In this document: positions 1 through 11,030 of the stretch, piece by piece
Layout of the letters: every line of letters starts with the position of its first letter
How positions within the stretch are numbered: the stretch's first letter is position 1
Assembly: GCF_018446385.1 (NCBI RefSeq)
Contig: NC_056000.1
Span: 34,385,511-34,449,510 of the forward strand
Origin: Zingiber officinale
Taxonomy: Eukaryota; Streptophyta; Magnoliopsida; Zingiberales; Zingiberaceae
Direction of reading: 5' to 3'
DNA length: 64,000 nt
Made by a program: the position numbers and the translations under genes
The notes under the pieces: model-generated
Database searches by the model: none
Told to the model about the DNA's origin: nothing
What the model saw: only the letters and a program-made list of their open reading frames with translations

Positions 1-320
1 TTCTAAAGACTACTATCGGAGGGGAGAGACCATACTAAAGCTGAAAGATCAAATAGATCAGCTGAGACTAGCCTCAATGGGGACTTCATCAACATCGAAG
101 GAAGCATCGACTACAGAGGGAACCTGGCTAAGGTAGCATAACTACCAAGAAAACATCGAGAGAGCCCAACTGTAGGAAGTTCTGGAGAAGATGGCTACAA
201 AGAACAAAAATTTAAAAGATGATTTGTCGAAAACCATAGCAGAGAAAAAAACTGGAAGAGGACCTAGCAAAGACCACAACAAAGAAAATCATTACTGAGG
301 TATCCATTTCATGTTGGAGC
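1..320. other. Unassigned AT-rich sequence at window edge
   Basis: No gene is recognised. A broken plus-strand reading has a charged, lysine- and glutamine-rich, coiled-coil-like character, but stops interrupt it. It may be interior sequence of the CACTA-like element whose end lies at 2152. Low confidence. Confidence 0.3.
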
Positions 321-710
321 AAGAAGGTAAGGGACGATGGCCACACTGAAGGAGATGGAGAGCATGTTGAGCATGGAGGAGCTCTTGTAGGAGTCCTTAT
401 TGAGGAGGATGCTGATGGAGTAGACGATGACCGACATTAGGGCTTTAAGCATCTAGATGAAGGAGATGGAGAGGTAGATGTAGGCAAAGTTGGAAAATTA
501 GAGGGAGAGAGAGTAGAGGGCGCTCAAGGGGATGACGGGCGCGACATACAAGTCGCGGGTCATCGAAGGAGAATATGACGTCTTCATGAGGCGTAGGACG
601 CGGATGAGGAAGAAGGCAATGGAGGAGCAGAAGGTCATATGGATCATGGTGAGGTTGATCGGAAAGGGCCAACCCTAGTTTTGTACCAAAACATTAATCC
701 TATCTTTGAC
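321..710 (-). pseudogene. Fragment of a sugar-phosphate/phosphate translocator (drug/metabolite transporter superfamily)
   Basis: Read on the minus strand from 710 down, one frame gives about 125 residues resembling the membrane part of plant triose-phosphate-type translocators: a GWPFPINLTMIHMTFCSS stretch, then TRDLYVAPVIPLSALYSLSL, FSNFAYIYLSISFI and [15 protein letters not shown]. Family members continue through these helices to about 340 residues; here only the N-terminal third remains. In-frame stops fall where family members usually have tryptophan or glutamine (after QN, after LYSLSL, after SISFI), as expected from C-to-T decay on a methylated non-coding copy. No start codon or exon borders can be placed. 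It lies about 1.4 kb inside a CACTA-like terminus, so capture by a transposon is a reasonable inference. It would have no transport function. Confidence 0.7.
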
Positions 711-790
711 CCCAAAAAAACATGTATAGACAATGGTTAACAAATCCATAGCCTAAAAAAAAAGTCATAGACAAAAATTGTTGTTGTTGT

Positions 791-1964
791 TGTTAGATCG
801 AAAGTGCTAGAACATCGAGGGTTTTACTTGGTTCGGAGCCTGGGGCAACTCCTACTCCAAGGCTCGCGATCGTTGATCGCTTTCGGTGGGCAATCACTAT
901 CAATTAGAAATTTTTTACAAATTTGAAGTACAATTAATTAGATGCAGTAAAATATACCAATGACAAAAAGAAACAGTAGACTTGAAGTTTCTGGTCGTCG
1001 GAGTCAAGTTGCAACTTTGTCGGATTGTTCTTTTGAGCAACACACGGAAGAAAGATCGCTATTTGTTGTTATTATCAAGCTGCTGCTCGAGACCTTCTTA
1101 TAAACCCTGTGGAGGGCGCCTCCAACACCATGGAGAGCGCCCTCAACCCCGTCGATTCCGCAGCATGGATGAGCTCTGAACAGGTAGCCACTTATCCGCC
1201 TAAGGGCGCCTCCAATCCCATGGAGGGCGCCCTCGCGCCAGTTTCCAAGGTGCCCTCAAGCTCCATAAGGGCGCCCTCGCGCTCTGCTGTAAGGCGGTCA
1301 TCATATGTGACCCGAGGCACCTCCAAGCTCCATGGAGGGCACCTCAGATACTGTTTATTGGAGGCAAAGATGTTCAATTCGCTTCCTGCAAGATACGTTA
1401 GTCCAACAAACCAACCATACCTTGTTAAACAAAGTTAGCATAATACGGACATGATAAACAAATCATTTGACAGTCTTCAGATTGTCTGGTTCTGACTTTG
1501 GATTCTCATCCGAAAACCCTAGGTCGAACCGACGCCTACTGTTCGCTCACCGAGGAACGCACCCTCACCTACTCCACTCAGGAGAGTATACCTATTGCCA
1601 GACCGGCCCTCCAGACTGATTGGATTTTTGCTCAGCACCCGAGGCTCTAGGACTTTCTGCTGGACGTCTGCTCTATGACCCGTCCAGTCTTCCACCTGAT
1701 TCGTGACACCAGGACTTTCAACCTAGGGTTACCACCCCCTAGGACTTTTACCTAAAGACCTCGACCCGCCAAGACTTTTCGTCTAGGGTTACCACCCGTT
1801 AGAGTTTTTCACCTGCCTAACCGCAGCTAGAATTTTTACCTAAGTACACTTAAGACTTTCCTACAAACACATTCAAACACATTAGACCACAAATGACCTT
1901 AACTTTGAACCCTTTGCCATTATCAAAACTTAGGTTCGATATTCGAATGTTTCTCGCACCAACA
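791..1964. mobile_element. Candidate solo LTR, 1174 bp
   Basis: It starts TGTTAG and ends ACCAACA, the usual TG...CA LTR borders. The flanking five bases are GTTGT and CTTGT (4 of 5 identical), compatible with an aged target duplication. CACTA-type subterminal motifs resume on both sides. The interior has GC-rich degenerate repeats (1105-1345) and repeated CTAGGACTTT-like motifs (1645-1860). There is no coding region. Superfamily not determined. Confidence 0.5.
1105..1345. repeat. Degenerate GC-rich repeats around GGGCGCC
   Basis: Imperfect copies of a GGAGGGCGCCTCCAA / GAGGGCGCCCTC motif recur at irregular 30-60 bp spacing, often next to CCATGG. The unit is partly palindromic, so small reading frames open on both strands here. 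They are not regarded as genes. Confidence 0.6.
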
Positions 1965-2152
1965 CTTGTAACCCTAAAAAAATCGTTCATAAACAATAAT
2001 TTTTTATAAACCGTTGTCTTTGATTAAAAAAATTGAAAGACAATGATTTTTGTTAAAATAGTTGTAAAAAGGTTAAATAATAATAATAATAACAGCTTTA
2101 CCACAAAATCATTGTCTTTTGAGTGTTATTGAATAAGGATTTTCTTATAGTG

Positions 2153-2585
2153 AGAAGGCGAGAGAAAGCTCGCTTATATAAGACATCTCCTGTCATAGTG
2201 AACTGTGAGGCCCACTTTTTGATAATTCAAGCCTATCTGGGGTTCGCTCGCAAAGTTTCACGCATCAAAAATGAAATGAAAGGAGTTCTCCAATCACTTC
2301 GGTCATTTAGAGGAAATTCATAGTCTATATGGGAGACCACTTGTCTTGTAATATGGAGCCTTCTTTATACCAAGTGGCTAAGGTACTAGCCATCTTGGCA
2401 AGTTCATCCGCTCTTTGGTTCTCAACCTAAGGTATCTTTTGCGATACTACTTCTTGAAAGTCTTTCTTTATCTTTATGAAAGCTTTAGTATATTGTTGGA
2501 GTTAGTAATTATGAATCTCGAATTTGCCTTCTAGTTGTTGTGCTGCTAACTATGAATCTAAATGAATAAGTACCTGGGTGGCTCC
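2153..2585 (-). pseudogene. Ty3/gypsy pol remnant: end of RNase H and downstream linker
   Basis: Minus-strand reading shows RNase H C-terminal signatures with stops between them: LAAQQLEGKFEIHN, KKDFQEVV and ENQRADELAKMASTLATW, followed in another frame by FTMTGDVLYKRAFSR, a motif found downstream of RNase H in Tat-type elements. It joins the piece at 5138-5870 across solo LTR F: the GCTCC target duplication sits exactly at the break. Frameshifts and stops make it non-functional. Confidence 0.7.
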
Positions 2586-3360
2586 TGTTAGAGTGTATAC
2601 TAAAAGCCTAGCTTTTGGTATAAACATTTATCTAGAAATAAGAATCACATTGGTCAAATGTCTACATTTGTGATAAATGTAGTTGTTCAATTAATTTATA
2701 TTGTAGATAACATGGTGTGTGGTGTCACACACAGAGGATCATGTTATCAGTACCTTATAAATTATAAACAGTAGCTCACGACCAAAATGGAAAGGAACAA
2801 ACCATTAGAAGGTCGTAGTGTAATTAGGTATCAGTTTATCTTGACTGTATAATTACACTAGTACACTTAGAGTGTATTGAGTAGGACCATTTGAGGTCGT
2901 TTCTTTTATACTGATTTTATAAAGAAACAAAGACCTCGGTTATTATGGAAGTGTGTGCTCTTAATCCTAATATAATAACAAGCACATATATTTGATATTT
3001 ATTTCTTTAATTTATCAAAGGGTGAGATTTAGTTCGATGAATCAATAAGCCCGATAAGTTGGGAAATGGCATCACTTATAGCGTGTGTTGTTGATTATAG
3101 AAGGAAACTGTGTCCTAGAGATACTAGGTTGATAATGTCCTCAAGAGGAGCTCATAAGGATTGTCATGTTAAACCCTGCAGGTGGACCTAGTCCGACATG
3201 ATGATAAGGTTGAGTGGTACTACTCTTGGACTAAGATATTAATTAAATGAGTTGTCGAACTCACTTAATTAGTGGACATTCGATATCTTAAACACAGAGA
3301 GACTAACACACTCATAATAAGAAGGAGCCCAAAATGTAATTTGGGATTGGTGCGGTAGTT

Positions 3361-3445
3361 CAATAATAGTTCTTTAGTGGAATGAATTATTATTGATGGA
3401 ATTAAGTTATGTGTTCGGGGCGAACACGGGAAGCTTAATTTCATC
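3361..3445 (+). other. Paired U3 hairpins in LTR F
   Basis: Hairpin 1 has arms CAATAATA (3361-3368) and TATTATTG (3388-3395). Hairpin 2 has arms GATGGAATTAAG (3395-3406) and CTTAATTTCATC (3434-3445) around an inner stem GTGTTCG/CGAACAC (3411-3427). Other family copies carry GATAAAATTAAG with CTTAATTTTATC, so one pair changes A-T to G-C and the next becomes a G-U wobble in the sense RNA. Equivalent positions are 18506-18590, 28043-28127, 32207-32291, 35353-35437 and 42558-42629. Confidence 0.7.
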
Positions 3446-4926
3446 GGGAGACCAAAACCAATTCCTCCTCTCGGTCCCTATCGTAGCCTCTTGTATATAG
3501 AGATTTATACTCACCACATACCCACCTTCTTACCCAACCAATAGGGGCCGGCCAAGCTAAGCTTGAAGCTCAAGCTTAGGGCCGACCAAGCCTAAAGGTG
3601 GCCGACCAATAGCTTGGAGCCCAAGTTTAGGTGGCCGGCCACATCATATTAAAAATTATTTCTTATGTGGATATCATAGTTTTAAAAGAGAGTTTAAAAA
3701 TTAAATCTTTCCTTTTAAAGCTTTCTACAAAAGATTAAGAAAAGATTTGAAATCTTTCCTTATTTGTAGATTGAAAGGAGATTTTATTTTTAAGAAAAAC
3801 TTTCCTTTTTGACCATGATAATAATTTAAAAGAGAAGTTTAAAAATTAAATATTCTCTTTTATTAGTTTCTACAAAAGATTAAGAAAAGATTTGATATCT
3901 TTCCTTATTTGTAGATTGAAAAGAGATTTTAATTTTTAGAGATAACTTTCCTTTTGGAAATTATCCACATGTTTAAAAGAAGAATTTTAATTTATAAAAT
4001 TTCCTTTTAACCACCATGAAGGGAAAATTATTGGAGAAATTTTTTATAAATTTCTGGAGACAAATTAGGAAGTTTTAATTAATTAAAACTCTCCTTGATT
4101 ATAGCTTGATGGTGGCCGGCCATGTAAATTGAGAATAGGAAAATTGTTTTTAATTAAATAAATTTTTCTTTTTCATGGCAAAAGAATTAAGGAAGTTTTT
4201 AATTAAATTTCCTTATTTGCCAAGACCAAGGATTATAAAAGAGGGGATAGAGGTGCCTTCATGGGTGATCAACTCTATTATTCTTCTCCTCTCTTTTCCT
4301 CCTTGGTGGCCGGCCCTAGCTTCTTCCTCTTCTCTTCTTCTTATGGCCGGCGGCAACCTCTCTTGGAGCTCTTGATGGTGGCCGGTTCTAGCTAGGAGAA
4401 GAAGGAGAGAAAGGTGGTTTTGTTTCTTGCATCCCTTGGAGCTTGGTGGTGGTGGCCGGACCTCTACTTCTCTTGGAGAATTGTGGTGGCCGAAACTTGT
4501 AAGGAAGAAGAAGGTGCTTGGTGGTTCTCATCTCGGAAGATCGTTGCCCACACAACGTCCGAGGTTAGAAGAGGAATACGGTAGAAGATCAAGAGGTCTT
4601 TTAGAAGGTATAACTAGTAATTTTTCCTTTCCGCATCATGCTAGTTATTTATGGAAATAATACTAAATACAAGAGGGATACGATTCTAGAGTTTCGAATT
4701 CGTTTTCGATATAGTGTTCTTTTGTTTTTATTTTCCTTGTGATTTGATTGTTCTTTTCGGTTAACCTAAAGTTATTTTAGGAAATTAAATATTAGCTTTC
4801 TATAAAAGGTTTTGTCTAGTCGTGGTGGTTGCTCCCATATCCAAGAAGGCCATGTGCCTCGCCACGTCAGTACTGGGAACCGATTATTGAAATTAATATT
4901 TAATGGAATTAATAACTTAAGGTGAC

Positions 4927-5097
4927 TTGGGTCGAACGTGTTAAGTTCCGCAGGAGATCCAAGTCAAAACCTAAAAGAACAAATAGATTAAGTTTTGGAT
5001 CAAACGTGTTAAGTTCCGCAGGCGATCCAAAATTTAATTTAAAAGAACACATGGTAGCTAGGAAAATGTTCAGACCTTTGTACAAAATTTTTGTACA
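4927..5097 (+). other. Duplicated 36-nt hairpin and palindrome in LTR U5
   Basis: Two 36-bp direct repeats (4927-4962 and 4995-5030) share ACGTGTTAAGTTCCGCAGG and are bounded by TTGG[A/G]TC and GATCCAA, giving 7-bp stems. A third, almost perfect palindrome, TGTACAAAATTTTTGTACA, follows at 5079-5097. All six LTR copies of the family keep the trio just before the end of the LTR, next to the primer site in full elements. Confidence 0.75.
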
Positions 5098-5137
5098 GTG
5101 GAACCTCTAGGCTTTCCGAGTAGCAACCAACAGCTCC

Positions 5138-5870
5138 TACATATTTAGTTTCCTGGAGGCCGGCGATCATAACTTTGTACTCAGCTTCATTGTTCGAGGC
5201 TTTGAAATACAGCTTTACTGTAAACTGTGTAGTGTCTCCTTGAGTTGAACACAACAAACCCCCCACTCCGCTCCCATTCTCAGTGGCTGATCCATCCACA
5301 AAGACCTTCCAAGTCTCTTGTAATTCTTGGCCAGGAGTCTCAGTCAAGAAATCTGCTAGGGTTTGAGCTTTGATAGCTATCCTTGGTTGATACTGGACAT
5401 TGAACTCACCAAGCTCAATGGTCCATTAGATCAAGCACCTTGATGCTTCTGGATTAGTCAGCACTTGTTCCAAGGTGATATTGGTGAAAGGTGTAATGGG
5501 ATGTGAAAGGAAATAAGGTTGGAGTTGATGGGTAGTTCGCATGAGGGCTAAGGCTAGCTTCTCTAACATTGTATAGCAAGTTTCTATATCTTTTAATAAG
5601 TGACTGATTAAGTAGATGGGTTGTTGAATGTTACTTTCTTGTCTCGCCAAGACCAAACCAAGGGCTTCTTCTTAAGCTGACAAATACAGCCAGAGGGGCT
5701 CGCCCGTCGTAGACTTGGATAAAATGGGCATATTAGCTAGGTAAACCTTCAATTCCAAAAAGGGTCGTTCACACTTCTCATCCCATATGAATCAAGTGGC
5801 CTTGTGCAATATTTTAAAGAAGGAGAGACTCTTGTCAGTTGATTGAGAGATAAATCAAGACAAGATTGAT
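5138..5870 (-). pseudogene. Ty3/gypsy pol remnant: RT thumb to RNase H
   Basis: The minus strand encodes broken stretches typical of gypsy polymerases: a connection segment with GEPLWLYLSA and VLARQESNIQQPIYLISHLL, then the RNase H start WKVFVDGSATENGSGVGGLL and FKASNNEAEYKVMIAGLQ. Stops and frameshifts separate them. Visible motifs place it in the Tat/Athila-like group (tentative). The upstream RT part lies at 14110-14925, displaced by insertion of element G; the TCTCC duplication of G interrupts the coding register within the linker after the RT. Confidence 0.8.
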
Positions 5871-6033
5871 TCTCCTATTGGAATTGCAAGGTTGCAAATA
5901 AAGTCTCATATTGATAACATATGGGAAAGATCATGAATTTAAAAGAGAAAAATATCTCTATTGGTATGAGACCTTTTGGATAAAACTCAAAAATAAAATC
6001 ATGAAAACTTAAGCCCAAAGTGGATAATATCAT

Positions 6034-8465
6034 GTTGATACAAGCACCCTGTATGACATATTACGAGTGTATCAAATTACAATTAAATACCAAACATCTT
6101 TACACTAAGGTTGCATAGGGATGACTCGGATCGTCTCCCAATAAATATAGCAATGGATGATAGTTTTTAGGATTGATTATTATTTTTTGATTTTTGACAT
6201 GAACATTGAGGATTGAGTAATTAGCATACTGCAAAATAAAATAGGAATGCATGTAATGGATTCTAATATAAATAATTGAAAGACAATATAAGTAATAAAA
6301 TCTAACCTAACTAAACTACACTTGTAAGAGAATTAAAAGCAATATAAAGTAAAGCATTATGAAACTAAGGCTAATCTAACCAAATTGCATCTGAATAAAG
6401 ACAAGAATAAACATTAACAAGATAAGCATGAATTAAACAAGTGAAATGCATTAACAAAAGTAACCAAGATGTAAGTGACATTTAAACAAACATATTGTGT
6501 GCATGAATCAAAATCACCAAAATACGTGCAAACTAATATGGGGTATCAAGTTTAATACAAGAATTCAACATAAGAAAATATCATCAACTACCTTGAACCA
6601 ACAACCATGCAAAAGAGATATTACTGCCTATAATCTGATGAAGAAGAAGTGCTGTCGATGAAGGGTTGTGGATGGCCAATGATGGGAGAAGGTGTTGTCC
6701 AGAAGAGAGGGAAAGCTCTTCTCTTCTAACCCGAAGAGGAGATGTGACTATGAGCTCACCGAAAGAAGCTATGGATGGCTGGAAGGAGTTGTTGTTACGA
6801 AGGCTTCCCTTCTAACCCGAAGAGAAGGAGATGGAGGAGATGCCGGATGAGACGTAGATTTGCCGGTGATGGAGGAAGCTCCTCTTCTAACTGGAAGAAG
6901 AGATCCCTTGCTCTCTTCCCTTCTAACCCGAAGGGAGGAGGTGGAGGCGATGAAGCCGTGGATGAAGAGGAAGATGGCGATGCTCCTTCCAATAGTGTGT
7001 GTTTCTAGACAGAGAAGAAGGGGGCGGCAGCTGTTGGACATTGAGAGGAGATGAAGGGGCGTTGCTTCCCCTTCATCTCCCCTTTCTGCAAACATCAATG
7101 AGACGAAGGGGTGTCATTTCCCCTTCATCTTCCTCTTTCTTCTTATAAAAGGCGTCTAAGGTAAGATCAGAGAGGTGATTAGGTAGGAAACAAAGGTGTA
7201 AGGTAATCAGTGTACGAGCGAAAGAGAACGTCCTGGGCTCTGGGATTTGGTTCGTGAAAAAGTTTGAGGAGGTTCCAAGAGGTGATCTTTTCGGCGACAG
7301 AAGCAATAATGTCTTCGACGACATCTTCTGCTATTTCTTCGGGAGATCAATGTAAGTCATTTACAATTTAGTTTCTAGTTTTATTTCATGCTATCTAGAT
7401 CAACAGCAGCTTGTGTGAGGCGTGAAGAAGAGAGGTGGATGATGTAGAGCCCGACCGGTGGTGATGAGGGTGGAGATAGTGTTCCGGCAATTGGAGATAG
7501 TGCGTGGGCATCGGGTGTGAGATATGGGAGAAGGTTGGCGTCGGGTGTTGGATGAGGAGATCCCTTTCTATGTGTTCGCATGAGGAGAAGAAGAGCCACT
7601 TTTGATCTAGCCTTCCACTTCAAATAAGGTCTGTCCGTTTGATCTTAATAATGCACGGATGGGTGGTCTGGATCAGATTAATCGAGGTTGTGTTTTTACT
7701 TTTATCCAATGGTCTATATTATTTCATATCTGGATCAAGGATAGAATGCTGACCGAATGAAGAAACAAGATCTCTTTAGATCTGGATCAATTGCACAGAT
7801 TAATTCAACTTGATCTACTCCATTTGACCTCCAAATCAAGTCAAATTCGATCCGACTCGACTCTAATCCATGATCCTTTTGATTGCCTATAAAACCATAT
7901 TAAAAATATGAGATTTAACTTTATAATTATAGGAAATTTATATTAGTGCAGGGAACACCATAATCGAACATATGTTTTAATGTTATCAAATATTCAAGTT
8001 AAGGATGCTCAACTTGAAAAGTCTTAGTAGGTAGCTGAACTTGATACTAGGCAAGTAGACTCGACCCCGGACCTAACTCGGGCTCGTAATTGGGTCAACG
8101 GGTCGTTTGCTCGTTGACCCGGTTCACTGAGCTAAATCGGAACCAACCCAGCAAGTTGTCGGGTCGACTGGATATGGTTCCTTAAGTGTAAAATCGACAG
8201 TTCAACCTTTTTTTTTTTTGCCCATTAGAGCCACTAACCGACGGTTCTTAACCGTTGAGGGAGGGGTGGGGGTTTTTTAAGGGTATTTTTTTTAACGGTT
8301 GGATCATTTGATCGTTTTTTGATCAATGACTATGATTTAGTATCTGTTTCTATCTAACTCTATAGAGAGCTCATTTTATCATTTTCACATACATTTTCGC
8401 TACTCTTAATCTCAATTTCATATTTTTTATACATTTTAGTCTTCATTTTTACATACTTTCATTTC
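6034..8465. other. Non-coding repeat-derived sequence inside element G
   Basis: No gene is supported. From 6034 an AT-rich tract starting GTTGATACAAGC replaces the rest of the left LTR of G. At 6715-6960 four imperfect copies of a CTTCTAACCCGAAGAGGAG-like motif recur, each weakly self-complementary, which opens small frames on both strands. A poly-T run lies near 8209. Solo reading frames here overlap each other and have no recognisable domains. Confidence 0.5.
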
Positions 8466-10740
8466 TAATTTTCAATTACAATAGAAGGAGGTTGTGGAGG
8501 TGCATCATCTCGAGCTCGAAAGGAAAAGGAAATAGTGAATCCACGGGAGAAGGACCCCAACATTCAATCCACCGATGATAAAATCGAGTACCTTCTGAAT
8601 CTAACACCTAAAACACAAGGAAGTACATTGTAATTACTTCTAGGGTTGGCGAAATTACTCCTCTAAAGTCTTCTATTTTCACTAAATATTTTGAGAAGGT
8701 TACTCTTCCGTCAGGAGAAATACATGCAAAATGTAAGCACTGAATGCTTCTTACAAATTTCAAGCTGGTAGCAGCTATGGGTCGTTGAAACGACATGTAG
8801 AAATGATACACACGACCGAATATGGACTCGACCATTCTTAAACACAATTATCAAAATTTTCTTCAACTAGCGGTAGTACTGATTCCAGTTTATTTTAATA
8901 TTTGAATAATAAATTAAGAGAATCATTAGCTAAATTTATTTTCGTAAAACATCTTTCTTTTAATTTTGGATCTAAATGCACTTTTGAATAGTTTTGTAGA
9001 TAATCTCTTAATCTATGTGCTAAACATGTTCCTAGAACTACACTTAGGCCTGGATCGGTACGGTATACCGTACCCAAAGTCAAATACCGTATACCGTACC
9101 GAAAAAATCGGTATTCTAAGAAATGATACCGATACCGTACCGACATTTCGGTATACCGAATTTCGGTATACCGAAATGTCGGTACGGTATCGGTAAAATA
9201 CCGTCATGCCGAAGTTATATATATATTACATATAATATATAAAAAATAATTCTCTTGTAATAAAGGCAGTGATCATATAAGAATGAGAGTTGGGATTTCG
9301 GACCCAAATATGCAAGATTGAAGATTAAACCAGTAGCTAGTGGTCCCAGGGTGGTGGCTCGTCGTAGATTTGTCGAAATCTTGCCAGAAATAACTAAATG
9401 CTAGCTGGAAAAATAGGAGAAGCATATAGGCTTCAATCCCTACTAAAAATACCATAAATCCACCAAAGAAACAAAAGCTAAAACTCACCGGAAAATCGGA
9501 CAAGAACTTGCGCAAGCATAACTCTCAGAACAAAGCTCGGTGATTAGATTTCTTCAGATTCAATGAAGGGAAAAAAATATTAGGGATAGAGAAGAAGTTT
9601 CTAAGTTGTTGTGCATCTTCTCCAGCGACTACGTGTGGTGGTCGACTGTGGAAGGAAAGAATCGCGAGTCGCGACGTGTGCACCGACGACGCAAGGAGAG
9701 AACATGGTTTGGGGTCGTTTAGGGTTTGGTTTAGGCTTTAGGGGAATCTAAATTAATCATTTAATCTATAGTTACTCGGTATTTCGGTATACCGAAATAT
9801 TTTAAATCGTTACCGTTACCGTTACCGAAAATTTCGGTATATACGGTATTTTTTCGGTATGATTTTTCGGTATTTCGATATTTTTTTCCAGCCCTAACTA
9901 CACTTACTCGTATAATTAAAAAATTAGTAAAATAAGGGAAAAAGAATTTAATTGATGAATTTATTAAATTAAATAATAAAGTTTCTTTATATTTTGATAT
10001 TTGAAGTGATCATTGGCGAACACATTCGCATAAGAGTGTGACTTGTCATTGGATCGATAACTCTTGGAACTTCTAAAAAAGATTGTTAACTTATAAAGTT
10101 TTTGATGAATCACATAATGCTCATAACATCGCACAATTATTATATTTAATTTTAGAAGAATATGAATTAACTCATAAAATATTTTCATTATCATTAGATA
10201 ATGCTAGTTCGTTTATATAGATGATCTAAAATTTGTTTGTCAACCTATTATTGGTGGTTTATTTTTTCATATTAAATGTGTATGTCATGTTTTAAATTTA
10301 TGTATTCAAGATGGATTAAAAATTTTAGAAAATTATATTAAACTAATTAGAATTGTAATTTCTTATTTATAATCTCATCCATCTATAATGAAACAATGAG
10401 ATAGGTTTTGTAAAACTAATAGAATGAGACCTAAAAAATTTTCACGTGATGTACCAACACGTTGGAATTTAACATACCAATTATTACAAAATTTATTCCA
10501 ATATAAAGAATTATTATGTTCATTTTTTGCACAAAATATTAATACTAATATATATTTATTTTTAATAGAATATTTGCAATAATATTTTGTGAAAATTTAA
10601 AAGTATTTAATGATGCAACCGAACAACTTTTCGGTGTTTATTATTCCACTGCTCAATTAGTTTTAAAATTTTTTTCTAATATAGTATTGGTTTTAACTTT
10701 ATATTATGACGCTTTAATTCTAATTAAATATTCTTTTTCT
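8466..10740 (+). pseudogene. hAT transposase pseudogene (BED zinc finger plus DDE/hAT core), split by a MITE
   Basis: Plus-strand fragments follow the order of plant Ac/RICESLEEPER-like transposases. First is a BED finger at about 8676-8830, where FEKVTLPSGEIHAKCKH is followed, after a one-base loss at the next cysteine, by YKFQAGSSYGSLKRH and MIHTTEYGLDHS. After an AT-rich linker the core continues: TFDI-SDHW and VTCHWIDNSW, RLLTYKVFDESHNAHNIAQ, LILEEYELTHKIF, LDNASS and later DVPTRWN-like and FFAQN-like pieces up to about 10740. The C-terminal hAT dimerisation domain is missing. Several stops and frameshifts and an 852-bp insertion (9045-9896) leave it dead. Its terminal repeats were not located. 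Confidence 0.75.
9045..9896. mobile_element. Non-autonomous hAT element (MITE) with ATACCG arrays
   Basis: It is 852 bp long, with termini TAGGCCTGGA and the inverse of TAGGGCTGGA, flanked by the exact 8-bp duplication ACTACACT (9037-9044 and 9897-9904). Both subterminal zones are packed with CGGTAT/ATACCG motifs in both orientations, many as palindromic CGGTATACCG: about 9056-9205 at the left, 9777-9885 at the right. No coding capacity. It interrupts the older hAT transposase, so it is the younger insertion. Confidence 0.9.
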
Positions 10741-11030
10741 TCTTTTATATATATATATATAGTTTTGTTAAAATACGGACCTGACCATGCAGACTCATCC
10801 GCGATCTACAAATTTTGATTTTTTTTAATATTTTTTTATTTTTTAAATATAAGTTTTTTTTGTGTGTTTGTTCGTTCTTGCCACTGCTCACCGCAACTCC
10901 TCGCCCGCTGGCCATCCGCTCACCGCGCCTCCTCACGCGCCCGCCGGCCATCTGCCCACCGCCGGCAGCCTCCGACCACCTGGACCCACCCACACTATAG
11001 CCCGGGGGTGAACCCGTCGGGGATCGCCAC
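10741..11030. other. Junction and GC-rich leader before the MATE fragment
   Basis: A TA-rich boundary (about 10750-10763) is followed by a T-rich stretch. Composition then changes abruptly to GC-rich from about 10870. The 20-bp arm GCCGGCCATCTGCCCACCGC at 10943-10962 is repeated inverted at 11605-11624. No gene seen. Confidence 0.5.

Larger units (their letters stand above)
711..2152. mobile_element. CACTA-like transposon terminus, interrupted by a solo LTR
   Basis: The sequence GGATTTTCTTATAGTG (2137-2152) is the inverse of a CACTATAAGAAAATCC terminus, typical of plant CACTA elements. Inside it lie repeated AT-rich subterminal motifs in both orientations around ACAATGATTTT and AAATCATTGTC (about 1985-2120), and similar motifs at 718-780 on the other side of the solo LTR at 791-1964. 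The opposite terminus is outside the window, so the 3-bp target duplication cannot be checked. Immediately right of 2152 the gypsy pol fragment begins, suggesting insertion into that older element. Confidence 0.55.
2586..5132 (+). mobile_element. Solo LTR F, copia family of elements A, C and E (2547 bp)
   Basis: It starts TGTTAGAGTG and ends AGCAACCAACA, flanked by the perfect 5-bp duplication GCTCC (2581-2585 and 5133-5137). It aligns end to end with the LTRs of A and C, but in plus orientation. It contains the family's TATA-like TATATAGAG (about 3493), several GGCCGGCC-rich patches, the U3 hairpin pair (3361-3445), the duplicated U5 hairpin (4927-5030) and a TGTACAAAA-type palindrome (5079-5097). 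No internal region is present, so it is a recombination-derived solo LTR. Confidence 0.9.

Noticed and set aside
4922-5110. A 62-codon frame (IERVKFRRRSKSKPKRTN...) repeated in several LTRs, also at 16989-17177, 29735-29923 and 30701-30889
   Set aside because: It begins at a non-ATG codon, lies in the U5 hairpin region, and its internal repetition follows the duplicated 36-nt DNA unit. It is disrupted in the LTRs of C. Not a protein gene.
6769-7098. Overlapping frames on both strands with Arg/Ser/Pro-rich products
   Set aside because: They come from the imperfect CTTCTAACCCGAAGAG repeats; no domain, no start context, mutually overlapping.
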